Position numbers and translations under genes: made by a program. A stretch of 12,472 bases of DNA from the NCBI GenBank assembly GCA_020444765.1, contig JAGRHW010000069.1, positions 1-12,472 of the forward strand, written 5' to 3'. Below, in pieces: positions 1 to 7,081 of the stretch (its first letter is position 1; the number at the start of each line of letters is the position of its first letter). Below the pieces are notes generated by a model that saw only the letters and a list, made by a program, of their open reading frames with translations, did not search any database and was not told where the DNA came from. The DNA is from Gammaproteobacteria bacterium (GTDB taxonomy: Bacteria > Pseudomonadota > Gammaproteobacteria > Granulosicoccales > Granulosicoccaceae).

Positions 1-70
1 AGTTCATCACCTCGGCCAGCTATCAGCAATAAATACCGGAGCCCGGCGGTCGACATGAATGCCGGTCATA
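1..70. other. Left-edge sequence downstream of allA, no assignable gene
   Basis: These bases lie beyond the allA stop and before the window edge. On the plus strand, bases 3-32 could be the last nine codons of a gene ending in TAA at 30-32 (FITSASYQQ), which would be convergent with allA. On the minus strand, a short reading frame beginning ATG at 55-53 stays open to the edge. Neither has supporting homology or a convincing ribosome site, so no gene is called. Confidence 0.3.
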
Positions 71-92
71 CTGCAAGCCGTCAGGCTTGCAG
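71..92. repeat. Perfect hairpin spanning the allA stop codon
   Basis: CTGCAAGCC (71-79) and GGCTTGCAG (84-92) are perfect inverted arms of nine bases with a four-base loop (80-83). The loop holds most of the TGA stop of allA (81-83 on the plus strand), and one arm encodes the last residues LQA. No T-run follows on the minus strand, so it is not a textbook intrinsic terminator. It could be a 3' mRNA-stabilising stem, a pause site or part of a bidirectional terminator. Confidence 0.6.
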
Positions 93-593
93 TCCGTCAA
101 TCCGGATTTCCTCGTCAAAGAAAAACTCCTCGCAATTATTCCCAGGCCCGTCGCGATCGACGATCAGCAACTGCTGGCGCTCGGCCAGACAGATCAGCGG
201 CATATGCCAGACACCCCGATGGTAATTGATGCCCTGTTTGCCGTTGGAGACAAACGCTTTCAGCGCACGTGGATCAACGGTCTCACCCTTTGTTGCCACC
301 ACGACGATTATCGGTTGCTTATCTAACGGAATAAACGCCTGCGATCCCAGCGGATGTCGCTCGACCAAAGGCAGGCTGCAGGGCAGACTGCTGACCGCCT
401 TGCACTCTGCGATGCTGATAATCGCCCGCCCCTGTTCTTCCTCACCGACATCCACAGCGGCCAGCTTGTGATAACGCTCGACAGTGCCGGCGTTAATACT
501 AAAATTCCTGGCCCCATCGGTCTGGATAACATCACCAAAGGGCGCAAACGCTTCGCGGGTCAGCGGTTCGACAGTGATTGTCATAGCGGACAT
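81..593 (-). CDS. allA: Ureidoglycolate lyase
   Basis: This cytosolic enzyme splits (S)-ureidoglycolate into glyoxylate and urea, the last step of the allantoate branch here. The 170-residue length fits the AllA family (about 160-170). Family features seen are ERHPLGSQAFIPL (78-90), a strand-rich cupin-like core, and NYHRGVWHMPL (123-133) with the conserved His residues. It is the last gene of the nine-gene minus-strand unit, 16 bases after alc, which makes its substrate. The start at 593 is preferred over an internal ATG three codons later because GGAG lies seven bases upstream of it. Its stop codon sits in the loop of a perfect hairpin. Some bacteria use an unrelated ureidoglycolate dehydrogenase or amidohydrolase instead; none is seen here. 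Confidence 0.95.
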   Translation of the reverse strand: MSAMTITVEPLTREAFAPFGDVIQTDGARNFSINAGTVERYHKLAAVDVGEEEQGRAIISIAECKAVSSLPCSLPLVERHPLGSQAFIPLDKQPIIVVVATKGETVDPRALKAFVSNGKQGINYHRGVWHMPLICLAERQQLLIVDRDGPGNNCEEFFFDEEIRIDGLQA

Positions 594-609
594 AAACGTT
601 CTCCGAAAA

Positions 610-1608
610 CTAGCGGACTATCGTGCCGAACAGGCGCAAGCGGCTGACGCCACCGTCCGGAATGATATTCAGCCGGATATGCGTGATTGCCCCGATATCC
701 AGCACCTCGTCCTCAAAAACATGTACCGCGTCCATTTCCAGTTTTTGCGGCGGCAGCAGCTCCTTCCAGAACATGCTTTGCGTAACCAGCGACTCATCCG
801 TACCGGCCTTGACAAAAGCCGCCTGAATCGAACAGCGATCCGGATAATTACCCTTGAAGTGCGCGGTATCGACTTCGATGGAAGTGACTTTTCCGGCATG
901 CCCCAGCGCCAGTATTGCCCAGTCATTACCCGGTTCACGGCGGCGGCGCGTTTCCCAGCCGTCGCCCATATTGATGCCACGGCCCGGCTTGTTGATATTC
1001 AGAATGCTGCCGAAATGCTCGTCGTTACAGCTGATGGCGCGACCGCCGTTCTCAAGCGCCAGCAAGTCCAGGACTTCCGAAGGGTCGCGGTTTTCCCAGT
1101 CGCATTGTGGCTGTCCATAGACGCGCAGGCGCGCGACACCGCCGTCCGGATAGATATTCAGACGTATATGGGTAAAGGCTTTATCGCTGTTGATTGCGTG
1201 AAAGTGATGACTGTTGCCGGAGAGACTGACGGACGGCAGAATCTCCTGCCATCGCGTCTTTGCATCGGGTTCGCCAGCCTTGCAATAACAGGCATCAATC
1301 GAGGCGGCCGGTGGGTAGTTGCCGGTAAAGTGCGAGGTGTCTATATCGACTCCGCGAACCCGGCCGGGATAGCCGAGCCTGACAATACAATAGTCATACC
1401 CTTCGTCGCGTCGGCGGCGGGTTTCCCAGCCGTCCATCCACTTACCGTTGTCATCGAATTCATCCGGCAGAAAAACCGCCGCCGGGGATTTCAGCAGCCG
1501 GTCCTTGCTGGCGAACCATTCATCGCTGGCCTCGACAGCCTCTGCGCCAAGACTCTGGTCAGCCAGGTTCGGCCATTTTTTAAAAGGATTTTCCGTACTG
1601 TTATTCAT
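610..1608 (-). CDS. alc: Allantoicase
   Basis: Allantoicase (allantoate amidinohydrolase) hydrolyses allantoate to (S)-ureidoglycolate and urea. The 332-residue protein shows the family's two tandem beta-sandwich repeats. Repeat 1 has GWETRRRR (60-67), HFTGNYPP (93-100) and [17 protein letters not shown] (146-162). Repeat 2 has GWETRRRR (217-224), HFKGNYPD (250-257) and [17 protein letters not shown] (309-325). Both copies keep the Arg- and His-containing signatures, so neither half looks degenerate. The start at 1608 has AGGA about nine bases upstream. It lies 20 bases downstream of uraD and 16 bases before allA, consistent with one transcript. Using allantoicase rather than an AllC-type allantoate amidohydrolase means nitrogen leaves as urea, so a urease or urea amidolyase would be needed elsewhere. 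Confidence 0.97.
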   Translation of the reverse strand: MNNSTENPFKKWPNLADQSLGAEAVEASDEWFASKDRLLKSPAAVFLPDEFDDNGKWMDGWETRRRRDEGYDYCIVRLGYPGRVRGVDIDTSHFTGNYPPAASIDACYCKAGEPDAKTRWQEILPSVSLSGNSHHFHAINSDKAFTHIRLNIYPDGGVARLRVYGQPQCDWENRDPSEVLDLLALENGGRAISCNDEHFGSILNINKPGRGINMGDGWETRRRREPGNDWAILALGHAGKVTSIEVDTAHFKGNYPDRCSIQAAFVKAGTDESLVTQSMFWKELLPPQKLEMDAVHVFEDEVLDIGAITHIRLNIIPDGGVSRLRLFGTIVR

Positions 1609-1628
1609 CGTATTATTTCCTGTTTAAT

Positions 1629-2165
1629 TCAGTCGCCGGCAGCCAGAGCTTCCAGACGCAAACGGGCAATTTTGTCGATTTCACCCAGTGCCCGCTTGAA
1701 CTCCGTATCAGGTTCGTTGTCGAGCCGTTCCTCGAAAGCGGCCAGAATTGCGTGCCGGTTGCTGCCCTTGACCGCCATGACAAACGGAATGCCGAACTTG
1801 TTTTTGTAGGCGTCATTCAGCCGCTGAAAACGGGCAAACTCTTCCGGCGTGCATTGGCCGATGCCGGCGCCGGCCTGCTCCGACGCCGACTCAGCGGTCA
1901 ACTCGCCGCGCATGGCGGCTTTGCCGGCAAGGTCCGGATGGGCCCTGATCAGCGCCAGCAACTGTTCATGCCCGGCGCCGGTCAGGGTTTCCATCATCGC
2001 GGCACTCAGGCCTTCGGCCGTGTCCTCGGCTCCGCTCAATCCCCGCCGCCAGGTTTCGCGCGCGATCCACGGCGAGTGTTCATAGACGCCGCCAAAGCGT
2101 TCGACAAAATCCGTTTCGCTCATGGCGGCGGGCGAAACGGAAAACCGGTTTGTTGATTGACTCAT
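1629..2165 (-). CDS. uraD: OHCU decarboxylase
   Basis: This protein decarboxylates 2-oxo-4-hydroxy-4-carboxy-5-ureidoimidazoline (OHCU) stereospecifically to S-allantoin. Its 178 residues form an all-helical domain with the family signature RAHPDLAGKAA (74-84), including the catalytic His76. Next come ELTAESASEQAGAG (88-101) and the C-terminal NDAYKNKFGIPFVMAVKG (117-134). The ATG at 2165 is chosen over a later one at codon 15 because GGAG stands five bases upstream. The extra N-terminal residues are polar and unconserved-looking. It acts right after UraH and before PuuE. The 120-bp gap upstream, to puuE, is the largest gap inside the unit and might hold a secondary promoter. Confidence 0.96.
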   Translation of the reverse strand: MSQSTNRFSVSPAAMSETDFVERFGGVYEHSPWIARETWRRGLSGAEDTAEGLSAAMMETLTGAGHEQLLALIRAHPDLAGKAAMRGELTAESASEQAGAGIGQCTPEEFARFQRLNDAYKNKFGIPFVMAVKGSNRHAILAAFEERLDNEPDTEFKRALGEIDKIARLRLEALAAGD

Positions 2166-2285
2166 AAAGACTCCGGCAGCACCGCCTGTTTTCGTTCTAC
2201 TTTGTTTTTCCCGCTCTTTGCAGTTTACTTTGCAAAGCCGGCACCAGCGTGGAAACAGTTTACAGGGATTTCGGCCACGCTCAAA
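2166..2285. promoter_or_regulatory. Repeat-bearing gap between puuE and uraD
   Basis: This is the longest gap inside the minus-strand unit. It carries the direct repeat CAGTTTAC (2221-2228 and 2256-2263), the direct repeat CTTTGCA (2216-2222 and 2228-2234) and the 10-bp palindrome CTTTGCAAAG (2228-2237). The uraD SD GGAG lies at its left end. No convincing -35/-10 pair was found on the minus strand, so a regulatory role is only inferred from the clustered repeats. Confidence 0.3.
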
Positions 2286-3203
2286 TCAGCCCGGCCCGGG
2301 ATTCGGATGATGCTTTATCCAGTGCCTGGCGATATCCAGACGGCGACAGACCCAGACCTTGTCGTGCTGCTGCAGATAGTCGAGAAAGCGACCCAGCGCG
2401 GCTGCCCGGCCAGGCCGTCCGACCAGCCGACAATGCAAGCCGACCGACATCATCTTCGGCCGCTCCGCGCCTTCGGCATAGAGCACATCGAAGGTGTCCT
2501 TCAGATACGTATAAAACTGCTCACCGCAATTAAAGCCCTGATTGGTGGCAAAACGCATATCGTTGGCATCCAGCGTATAGGGCACCATCAGCTGCGGGGT
2601 GGCATGACTGTTGTCCCAGTACGGCAGATCATCCGCGTAACTGTCGGCGTTATAGGTAAAACCGCCGTCTTCTGCCGCGATGCGGTGCGAGGCGGGACTG
2701 CAGCGGCCGAGATACCAGCCTTCGGGACGGCTGCCGGTCAGCCGCGTATGAATCTCGATCGCCTGCTGCAGATGCTCACGCTCGACCGTTTCGTCAATAT
2801 GCTGGTAATCGATCCAGCGATAACCATGACTGGCGATCTCCCATTGCGCCTTGAGCATCGCCTCGACCGCGGCCGGATTACGTTGCATGGCCATAGCGAC
2901 CGCAAACACCGTGACCGGCAGTTGCCGCTCGCTGAACAGCCGATGCAAACGCCAGAAGCCCGAGCGCGAGCCGTATTCATAAATCGATTCCATATTGCGG
3001 TGCCGCTGGCCCGGATAGGCGGGGGCGCCGATGATTTCGGACAGAAACGCTTCGGATGCCGGATCGCCGTGCAAAACGCAATTCTCGCCGCCTTCCTCGT
3101 AATTGATGACGAACTGCACGGCGATACGCGCCGAGCCCGGCCAATCGACTTTTGGCGGCTCGGCGCCATAGCCGATCATGTCCCGTGGATAAGGGTCTTG
3201 CAT
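2286..3203 (-). CDS. puuE: Allantoinase PuuE, polysaccharide-deacetylase fold
   Basis: PuuE opens the hydantoin ring of S-allantoin to give allantoate. It belongs to the NodB/polysaccharide-deacetylase superfamily, unrelated to the metal-dependent amidohydrolase AllB, and the characterised Pseudomonas enzyme was reported as metal-independent. The 305 residues match the family length. Visible signatures are NYEEGGE (34-40), ASHGYRW (124-130), YNADSYADDLPYW (184-196) and the C-terminal LHCRLVGRPGR (256-266). The start at 3203 has GGAAGAG about eight bases upstream. It lies 47 bases after puuD. Some databases call this family 'chitin deacetylase' or 'urate catabolism protein'; the flanking urate genes make allantoinase by far the best reading. 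Confidence 0.95.
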   Translation of the reverse strand: MQDPYPRDMIGYGAEPPKVDWPGSARIAVQFVINYEEGGENCVLHGDPASEAFLSEIIGAPAYPGQRHRNMESIYEYGSRSGFWRLHRLFSERQLPVTVFAVAMAMQRNPAAVEAMLKAQWEIASHGYRWIDYQHIDETVEREHLQQAIEIHTRLTGSRPEGWYLGRCSPASHRIAAEDGGFTYNADSYADDLPYWDNSHATPQLMVPYTLDANDMRFATNQGFNCGEQFYTYLKDTFDVLYAEGAERPKMMSVGLHCRLVGRPGRAAALGRFLDYLQQHDKVWVCRRLDIARHWIKHHPNPGPG

Positions 3204-3250
3204 GATGTTGACTCTTCCGTATGGCTGTTTTGAAAAATTCCGGACCGCGT

Positions 3251-4456
3251 TTACTCGGTTTTAGCGCCGGCCAGAAACCACTGCTCGATCACACCGCGCT
3301 CTCCGTCCGTCATCTGCGTCAGATTGCCGATCGGCATGACTTTGCTGACAACCGTCTGCTGATGAATCAGCGCGGCCTGCATAACGATGGATTCCGGTGA
3401 ATCGAAAATCACGCCTTTCGGCGGCGCGGTAAAACCAGGTTGACTCGGTGCCGCGGCGTGACAGGAACTGCAGCGCTGCACCACGATAGACTGTACATCA
3501 GCAAACACTTCAGCCGCCGATTTATTGCCGGCGCCGCCACTTGCCGACATCCTCGGCGCAAAGGCAAAGGATACGGCCAGCAGAATCAGCGCGGCCACGA
3601 TAACCGGCGCGAGCGACGCCTTACCGAAATGCCGTTGCACGAAATAGACGCGGATCAGAGCGCCGGCCAGTGAAATGGCGATGAGAATCAACCAGTTCCA
3701 GTAACTGCCGTAAGTCATCGCGTAATGATTGCTGATCATCACGAATAATACAGGCAGGGTAAAATACGTATTATGTACCGAGCGCTGCTTGGCGGTGATG
3801 CCGTGGATCGCATCCGGCGCACGGCCTTCGCTGGCGGCGCCGACCAGTGCGCGCTGACCGGGCATGATGACGAAAAACACATTGGCGACCATGATGGTGC
3901 CAAGCATTGCACCGAAATGGATATAGGCGCCGCGGCCACTGAACAAGCGGGTCAGCACGAAGGCGACGATCACGACAAAGACAAACAAAGCCACGGCGAG
4001 TTTTTTCTCGTCCTCGCCAAGCTTCGATTTGCATAGCCGATCGTAGACCACCCAGCCAAGCACCAGAGTTGCAATACCGATGACGATCGCAACCGGCTTG
4101 CTGAGCGCCGCGACATTCGGGTCGATCAGATAGATCTCGGCAGTGTACCAGTAGATAAGCGCCAGCATGAACATGCCGGTAATCCAGGTCGTGTAGGCCT
4201 CCCACTTGAACCAGTGCAGATGATCGGGCATGGCCGGCGGCGCAAGCTTGTATTTTTGCGCATGATAAAAACCACCACCATGCACGGACCAGACTTCCCC
4301 GCCCACGCCTTTTTCGCTATCCGCGGCTTCTTTGGGTGTTTGCAGGTGATTGTCCAGCCATACGAAATAAAAAGATGCGCCGATCCAGGCGATGCCGGTG
4401 ATCATATGCACCCAGCGGCCCAGCATATTAAGCCATTCGATGATATATGCTTCCAT
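3251..4456 (-). CDS. puuD: Membrane urate hydroxylase PuuD with C-terminal cytochrome c
   Basis: PuuD oxidises urate to 5-hydroxyisourate (HIU). In this family an N-terminal membrane domain (DUF989/Urate_ox_N) is fused to a cytochrome c, so electrons go to the respiratory chain instead of making H2O2 as soluble uricase does. The 401-residue protein has about eight hydrophobic segments (near 12-35, 86-110, 120-139, 152-170, 180-199, 229-246, 252-273 and 284-301). They contain His-rich stretches such as GRWVHM, DHLHWFKWE and RSVHNTYF. The haem site CSSCH is at 329-333, with Met374 in SKVMPIGN as likely axial ligand. The start at 4456 has a weak GAG eight bases upstream; a second Met at codon 11 is less likely because it would cut the first helix. 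uraH, which uses its product, lies just upstream. Confidence 0.94.
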   Translation of the reverse strand: MEAYIIEWLNMLGRWVHMITGIAWIGASFYFVWLDNHLQTPKEAADSEKGVGGEVWSVHGGGFYHAQKYKLAPPAMPDHLHWFKWEAYTTWITGMFMLALIYWYTAEIYLIDPNVAALSKPVAIVIGIATLVLGWVVYDRLCKSKLGEDEKKLAVALFVFVVIVAFVLTRLFSGRGAYIHFGAMLGTIMVANVFFVIMPGQRALVGAASEGRAPDAIHGITAKQRSVHNTYFTLPVLFVMISNHYAMTYGSYWNWLILIAISLAGALIRVYFVQRHFGKASLAPVIVAALILLAVSFAFAPRMSASGGAGNKSAAEVFADVQSIVVQRCSSCHAAAPSQPGFTAPPKGVIFDSPESIVMQAALIHQQTVVSKVMPIGNLTQMTDGERGVIEQWFLAGAKTE

Positions 4457-4469
4457 CGTCGTTACTCGC

Positions 4470-4483
4470 GTTTGTCGACAAAC
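4470..4483. repeat. Perfect 14-bp palindrome between uraH and puuD
   Basis: GTTTGTCGACAAAC is a perfect 14-bp inverted repeat with no spacer, centred in the 45-bp gap between the uraH stop and the puuD start. It lies about 14-27 bases upstream of the puuD ATG. It could be an operator or an mRNA stem near the puuD ribosome site. No matching copy was spotted at the other promoters in the window. Confidence 0.4.
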
Positions 4484-4501
4484 CGGTGCTGGAGAATCCG
4501 C

Positions 4502-4852
4502 TCAACTGCCACGATAGGTCGAATAGCTCCAGGGCGAGACCAGCAAGGGCACATGATAATGCGCATCGCTGCCGATGCCGAAACGTAACGATACTTCGTC
4601 AAGAAACGGCGGATCGGGCAGTTGCTCGCCATGCGCGGCAAAATAATCGGCCACGTGAAAAACCAGCTCCCAGCGGCCATGTTTGAAGGCATCGCCTTCC
4701 AGCAAAGGCTCATCGGTGCGGCCGTCGCTGTTGGTCTTCAGAGATTTTACAAGCCGGCGACCGGTGCCGGTTTCCTCGTACAAATCCACGCGGATGCCGG
4801 CTCCGGGTCGTCCCTTGGCGGTATCCAGAACATGAGTCGTCAGACGTTTCAT
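4502..4852 (-). CDS. uraH: 5-hydroxyisourate hydrolase (transthyretin-like)
   Basis: UraH hydrolyses 5-hydroxyisourate, the product of PuuD, to OHCU. The protein has 116 residues, the family's normal size, and forms a transthyretin-fold tetramer in characterised members. All signature elements are present: LTTHVLDTAKGRPG (4-17) with His7, NSDGRTDEPLL (41-51) with Arg45, HYHVPLLVSPWSYSTYRGS near the end with His98, and the diagnostic C-terminal tetrapeptide YRGS (113-116). There is no N-terminal signal, so it should be cytosolic or face PuuD. The ATG at 4852 has GAGGA seven bases upstream. It sits 29 bases after the glycerate kinase gene and 45 before puuD. Confidence 0.97.
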   Translation of the reverse strand: MKRLTTHVLDTAKGRPGAGIRVDLYEETGTGRRLVKSLKTNSDGRTDEPLLEGDAFKHGRWELVFHVADYFAAHGEQLPDPPFLDEVSLRFGIGSDAHYHVPLLVSPWSYSTYRGS

Positions 4853-4881
4853 TGGCGGTTCCTCGTGTACGACGAGCTATG

Positions 4882-6165
4882 TCATCGCGTGATCAGGATG
4901 GCCCGGAAATCGTTGACGTTGGTCAGCGTCGGGCCGGTTAGCACCAGATCATCGATCCCCTGAAAAAAACCGTATCCGTCGTTATTCGCCAGACAGCTTT
5001 TGGCATCGAGGCCGGCAGCCGCGGCGCGTTGGAGGCTGTCGGGCGTAACGATGGCGCCGGCATTGTCCTCGGTACCGTCAATGCCGTCGGTATCGCAGGC
5101 GATAGCAAAAACCCGCTGCTGGCTTTCCAGTGCGACCGCCAGCGCCAGGCTGAACTCGGCATTGCGGCCGCCGCGCCCCGTACCCCGCACCGTGACCGTG
5201 GTTTCACCGCCCGACAACAGCACGCAGGGCGCTTCGAGCGGCTGCCCGTGCCGGATCACCTGCTTGGCGATACCGGCATGCACCAGCGCGACATCACTGG
5301 CTTCGCCTTCCAGGCTGTCGCCGAGAATCAGCGGCCGGACGCCATGCTGCCGGGCAACGTCGGCGGCTGCTTCAAGTGACTTCTGCGGCGTGGCGATCAG
5401 ATGAGTCTCGCTGTTGCGCAAGCGCGAATCGCCCGGCTTCGGTGTCTCGTCCGCGCCATCCTGCAAGTGCCCGAGCACAGCCTGGTGCTCCTCCAGCTTG
5501 TATTTTTTGATAATCGCCAGGGCATCGGCAAAAGTGGTCGGATCGGCCACTGTCGGCCCCGACGCGATGACTGACGGATCATCGCCCGGCACATCGGATA
5601 TCAGCAGCGACACGACTTTCGCCGGCGCGCAGGCCGCCGCCAGCCGGCCGCCCTTGACCGACGACAAATGCTTGCGCACGCAGTTCATTTCCGTGATGGT
5701 CGCGCCGCTGTTCAACAAGGCCTGATTGATCGCCTGCTTGTCCGCTAAAGACAAGCCTGGCGCCGGCTGACTGAACAAGGCAGAGCCGCCGCCGGAAATC
5801 AGACAGACGACCAGATCGTTCTCGGCAAGATCACCGATCATGTCCAGAATACGCCGCGTGGCCGCCTCACCGGCTTCATCCGGCACCGGGTGCGAGGCCT
5901 CGACGATTTCAATCTGCTGACAGGCAACAGCATAGCCGTAACGTGTAATGACCAGGCCTTGCAAGGGGCCGCCACGCCAGTGATCCTCGAATGCTCTGGC
6001 CATCGCGGCGGAAGCCTTGCCGGCGCCGATGACCACCGTGCGGCCGGCCGGCGGCGCCGGTATGAACGAAGGCAGCAAAGCGTCCGGTTGTGCCGCCGCA
6101 ACCGCGGCCTCGAACATGGCGATCAACAGTTCCCGCTGCTCCATCGGGGTCTTCTCTGCGTTCAC
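4882..6165 (-). CDS. Glycerate 2-kinase (MOFRL family)
   Basis: This kinase phosphorylates D-glycerate, most likely to 2-phosphoglycerate, feeding glycolysis. Its 427 residues fit the GckA/TtuD group. Motifs are VIGAGKAS (45-52), ISGGGSAL (123-130), VRKHLSSVKGGRLA (163-176) with a conserved Lys, SDVPGDDPSVIASGPT (190-205), LSGGETTVTVRGTGRGGRNA (317-336) and DTDGIDG (358-364). The last two mark the C-terminal MOFRL domain. The long form starts with GTG at 6165, only three bases after the glxR stop, with a poor ribosome site. An ATG at 6144 (420 residues) has GAGAAG six bases upstream and may be the true start. Some homologues were once annotated 'hydroxypyruvate reductase' (TtuD); the neighbouring reductase and isomerase favour the kinase. 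Confidence 0.93.
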   Translation of the reverse strand: MNAEKTPMEQRELLIAMFEAAVAAAQPDALLPSFIPAPPAGRTVVIGAGKASAAMARAFEDHWRGGPLQGLVITRYGYAVACQQIEIVEASHPVPDEAGEAATRRILDMIGDLAENDLVVCLISGGGSALFSQPAPGLSLADKQAINQALLNSGATITEMNCVRKHLSSVKGGRLAAACAPAKVVSLLISDVPGDDPSVIASGPTVADPTTFADALAIIKKYKLEEHQAVLGHLQDGADETPKPGDSRLRNSETHLIATPQKSLEAAADVARQHGVRPLILGDSLEGEASDVALVHAGIAKQVIRHGQPLEAPCVLLSGGETTVTVRGTGRGGRNAEFSLALAVALESQQRVFAIACDTDGIDGTEDNAGAIVTPDSLQRAAAAGLDAKSCLANNDGYGFFQGIDDLVLTGPTLTNVNDFRAILITR

Positions 6166-6168
6166 GGC

Positions 6169-7053
6169 CTAGCCGCCAATCTCGAAATTGGCCATCTTTT
6201 CCAGCGCCCGGATCATCGCCGAATGATCCCAGCCCGCGCCATCATGCGCGGCGCAACTGTTGAACAGCTCTTGCGCGGTCGCGGTATTCGGCAGCGACAC
6301 GCCGAGCGAACGCGCGTTGGATAAGGCAAGATTGAGATCTTTTTGATGCAGCTCGATCCGGAAGCCGGGATCGAAGGTACGCTTGATCATCCGCTCACCG
6401 TGCACTTCAAGAATTTTCGAGGAAGCAAAGCCGCCCATCAGCGCCTGTCTGACCCGGGCCGGATCAGCCCCCGCCTTGGCTGCGAACAACAGCGCCTCGC
6501 TGACCGCTTCGATATTCAGCGCCACGATGATCTGGTTGGCCACCTTGCAGGTCTGGCCGTCGCCATTAGCGCCGACCAGAGTGATATTCTGCCCCATCAG
6601 TTCGAAAAGCGGCCTGGCCTTGTCGAACGCCGCCTCGGGTCCGCCGACCATAATAGTCAGACTTGCATTTTTAGCGCCGACCTCGCCACCGGAAACCGGC
6701 GCATCCAGATAATCACAGCCGAGTTCATTGATCCGCGCGGCAAAAGCCTTGGTTGCAATCGGTGATATCGAACTCATGTCGATCACCAGCTTGCCCTGCG
6801 ACAGGCCATCGGCAACGCCGTTCTCGCCGAACAGCACGTCCTCGACATGCGGCGTATCCGGCACCATGCAAATAATGACGTCAGCGTTTTCAGCCACTTC
6901 GCGCCCGTTGGCGCAGGCTTTACCGCCCTTGGCAATCAGCGATTCCGGCACCCTGGTACGGCTGTGCAAAAACACCTGATGCCCGCCCTTGATCAAATGC
7001 TCCGCCATGGGGCAGCCCATGATGCCCAGTCCGATAAACCCGATATTGCTCAT
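6169..7053 (-). CDS. glxR: Tartronate semialdehyde reductase
   Basis: This enzyme (2-hydroxy-3-oxopropionate reductase) reduces tartronate semialdehyde to D-glycerate with NAD(P)H. The frame is open further upstream, to 7230, but the protein proper begins at the ATG at 7053. The Rossmann motif GFIGLGIMG (5-13) must lie at the N-terminus, GGGGGA precedes this ATG by about four bases, and the longer form would overlap hyi. The resulting 294 residues match the GlxR/GarR length. Beta-hydroxyacid dehydrogenase signatures are DAPVSGGEVGA (118-128) and GQTCKVANQ (166-174) with catalytic Lys170, then HQKDLNLAL (236-244). It lies 28 bases after hyi and three bases before the kinase GTG. The symbol garR is equally possible; glxR is chosen for the glyoxylate context. 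Confidence 0.95.
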   Translation of the reverse strand: MSNIGFIGLGIMGCPMAEHLIKGGHQVFLHSRTRVPESLIAKGGKACANGREVAENADVIICMVPDTPHVEDVLFGENGVADGLSQGKLVIDMSSISPIATKAFAARINELGCDYLDAPVSGGEVGAKNASLTIMVGGPEAAFDKARPLFELMGQNITLVGANGDGQTCKVANQIIVALNIEAVSEALLFAAKAGADPARVRQALMGGFASSKILEVHGERMIKRTFDPGFRIELHQKDLNLALSNARSLGVSLPNTATAQELFNSCAAHDGAGWDHSAMIRALEKMANFEIGG

Positions 7054-7081
7054 AACATCCCCCAAGCCTGTGGTTGTTTTT

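Noticed and set aside
484..1809. A 441-codon plus-strand open frame opposite alc and part of uraD
   Set aside because: It is antisense to two genes with clear family signatures, has no ribosome site or recognisable domain, and its length is explained by the GC-rich codon use of the real genes.
2157..3233. A 358-codon plus-strand open frame opposite puuE
   Set aside because: It mirrors the allantoinase gene. The protein lacks any recognisable domain and the minus-strand product has all PuuE motifs.
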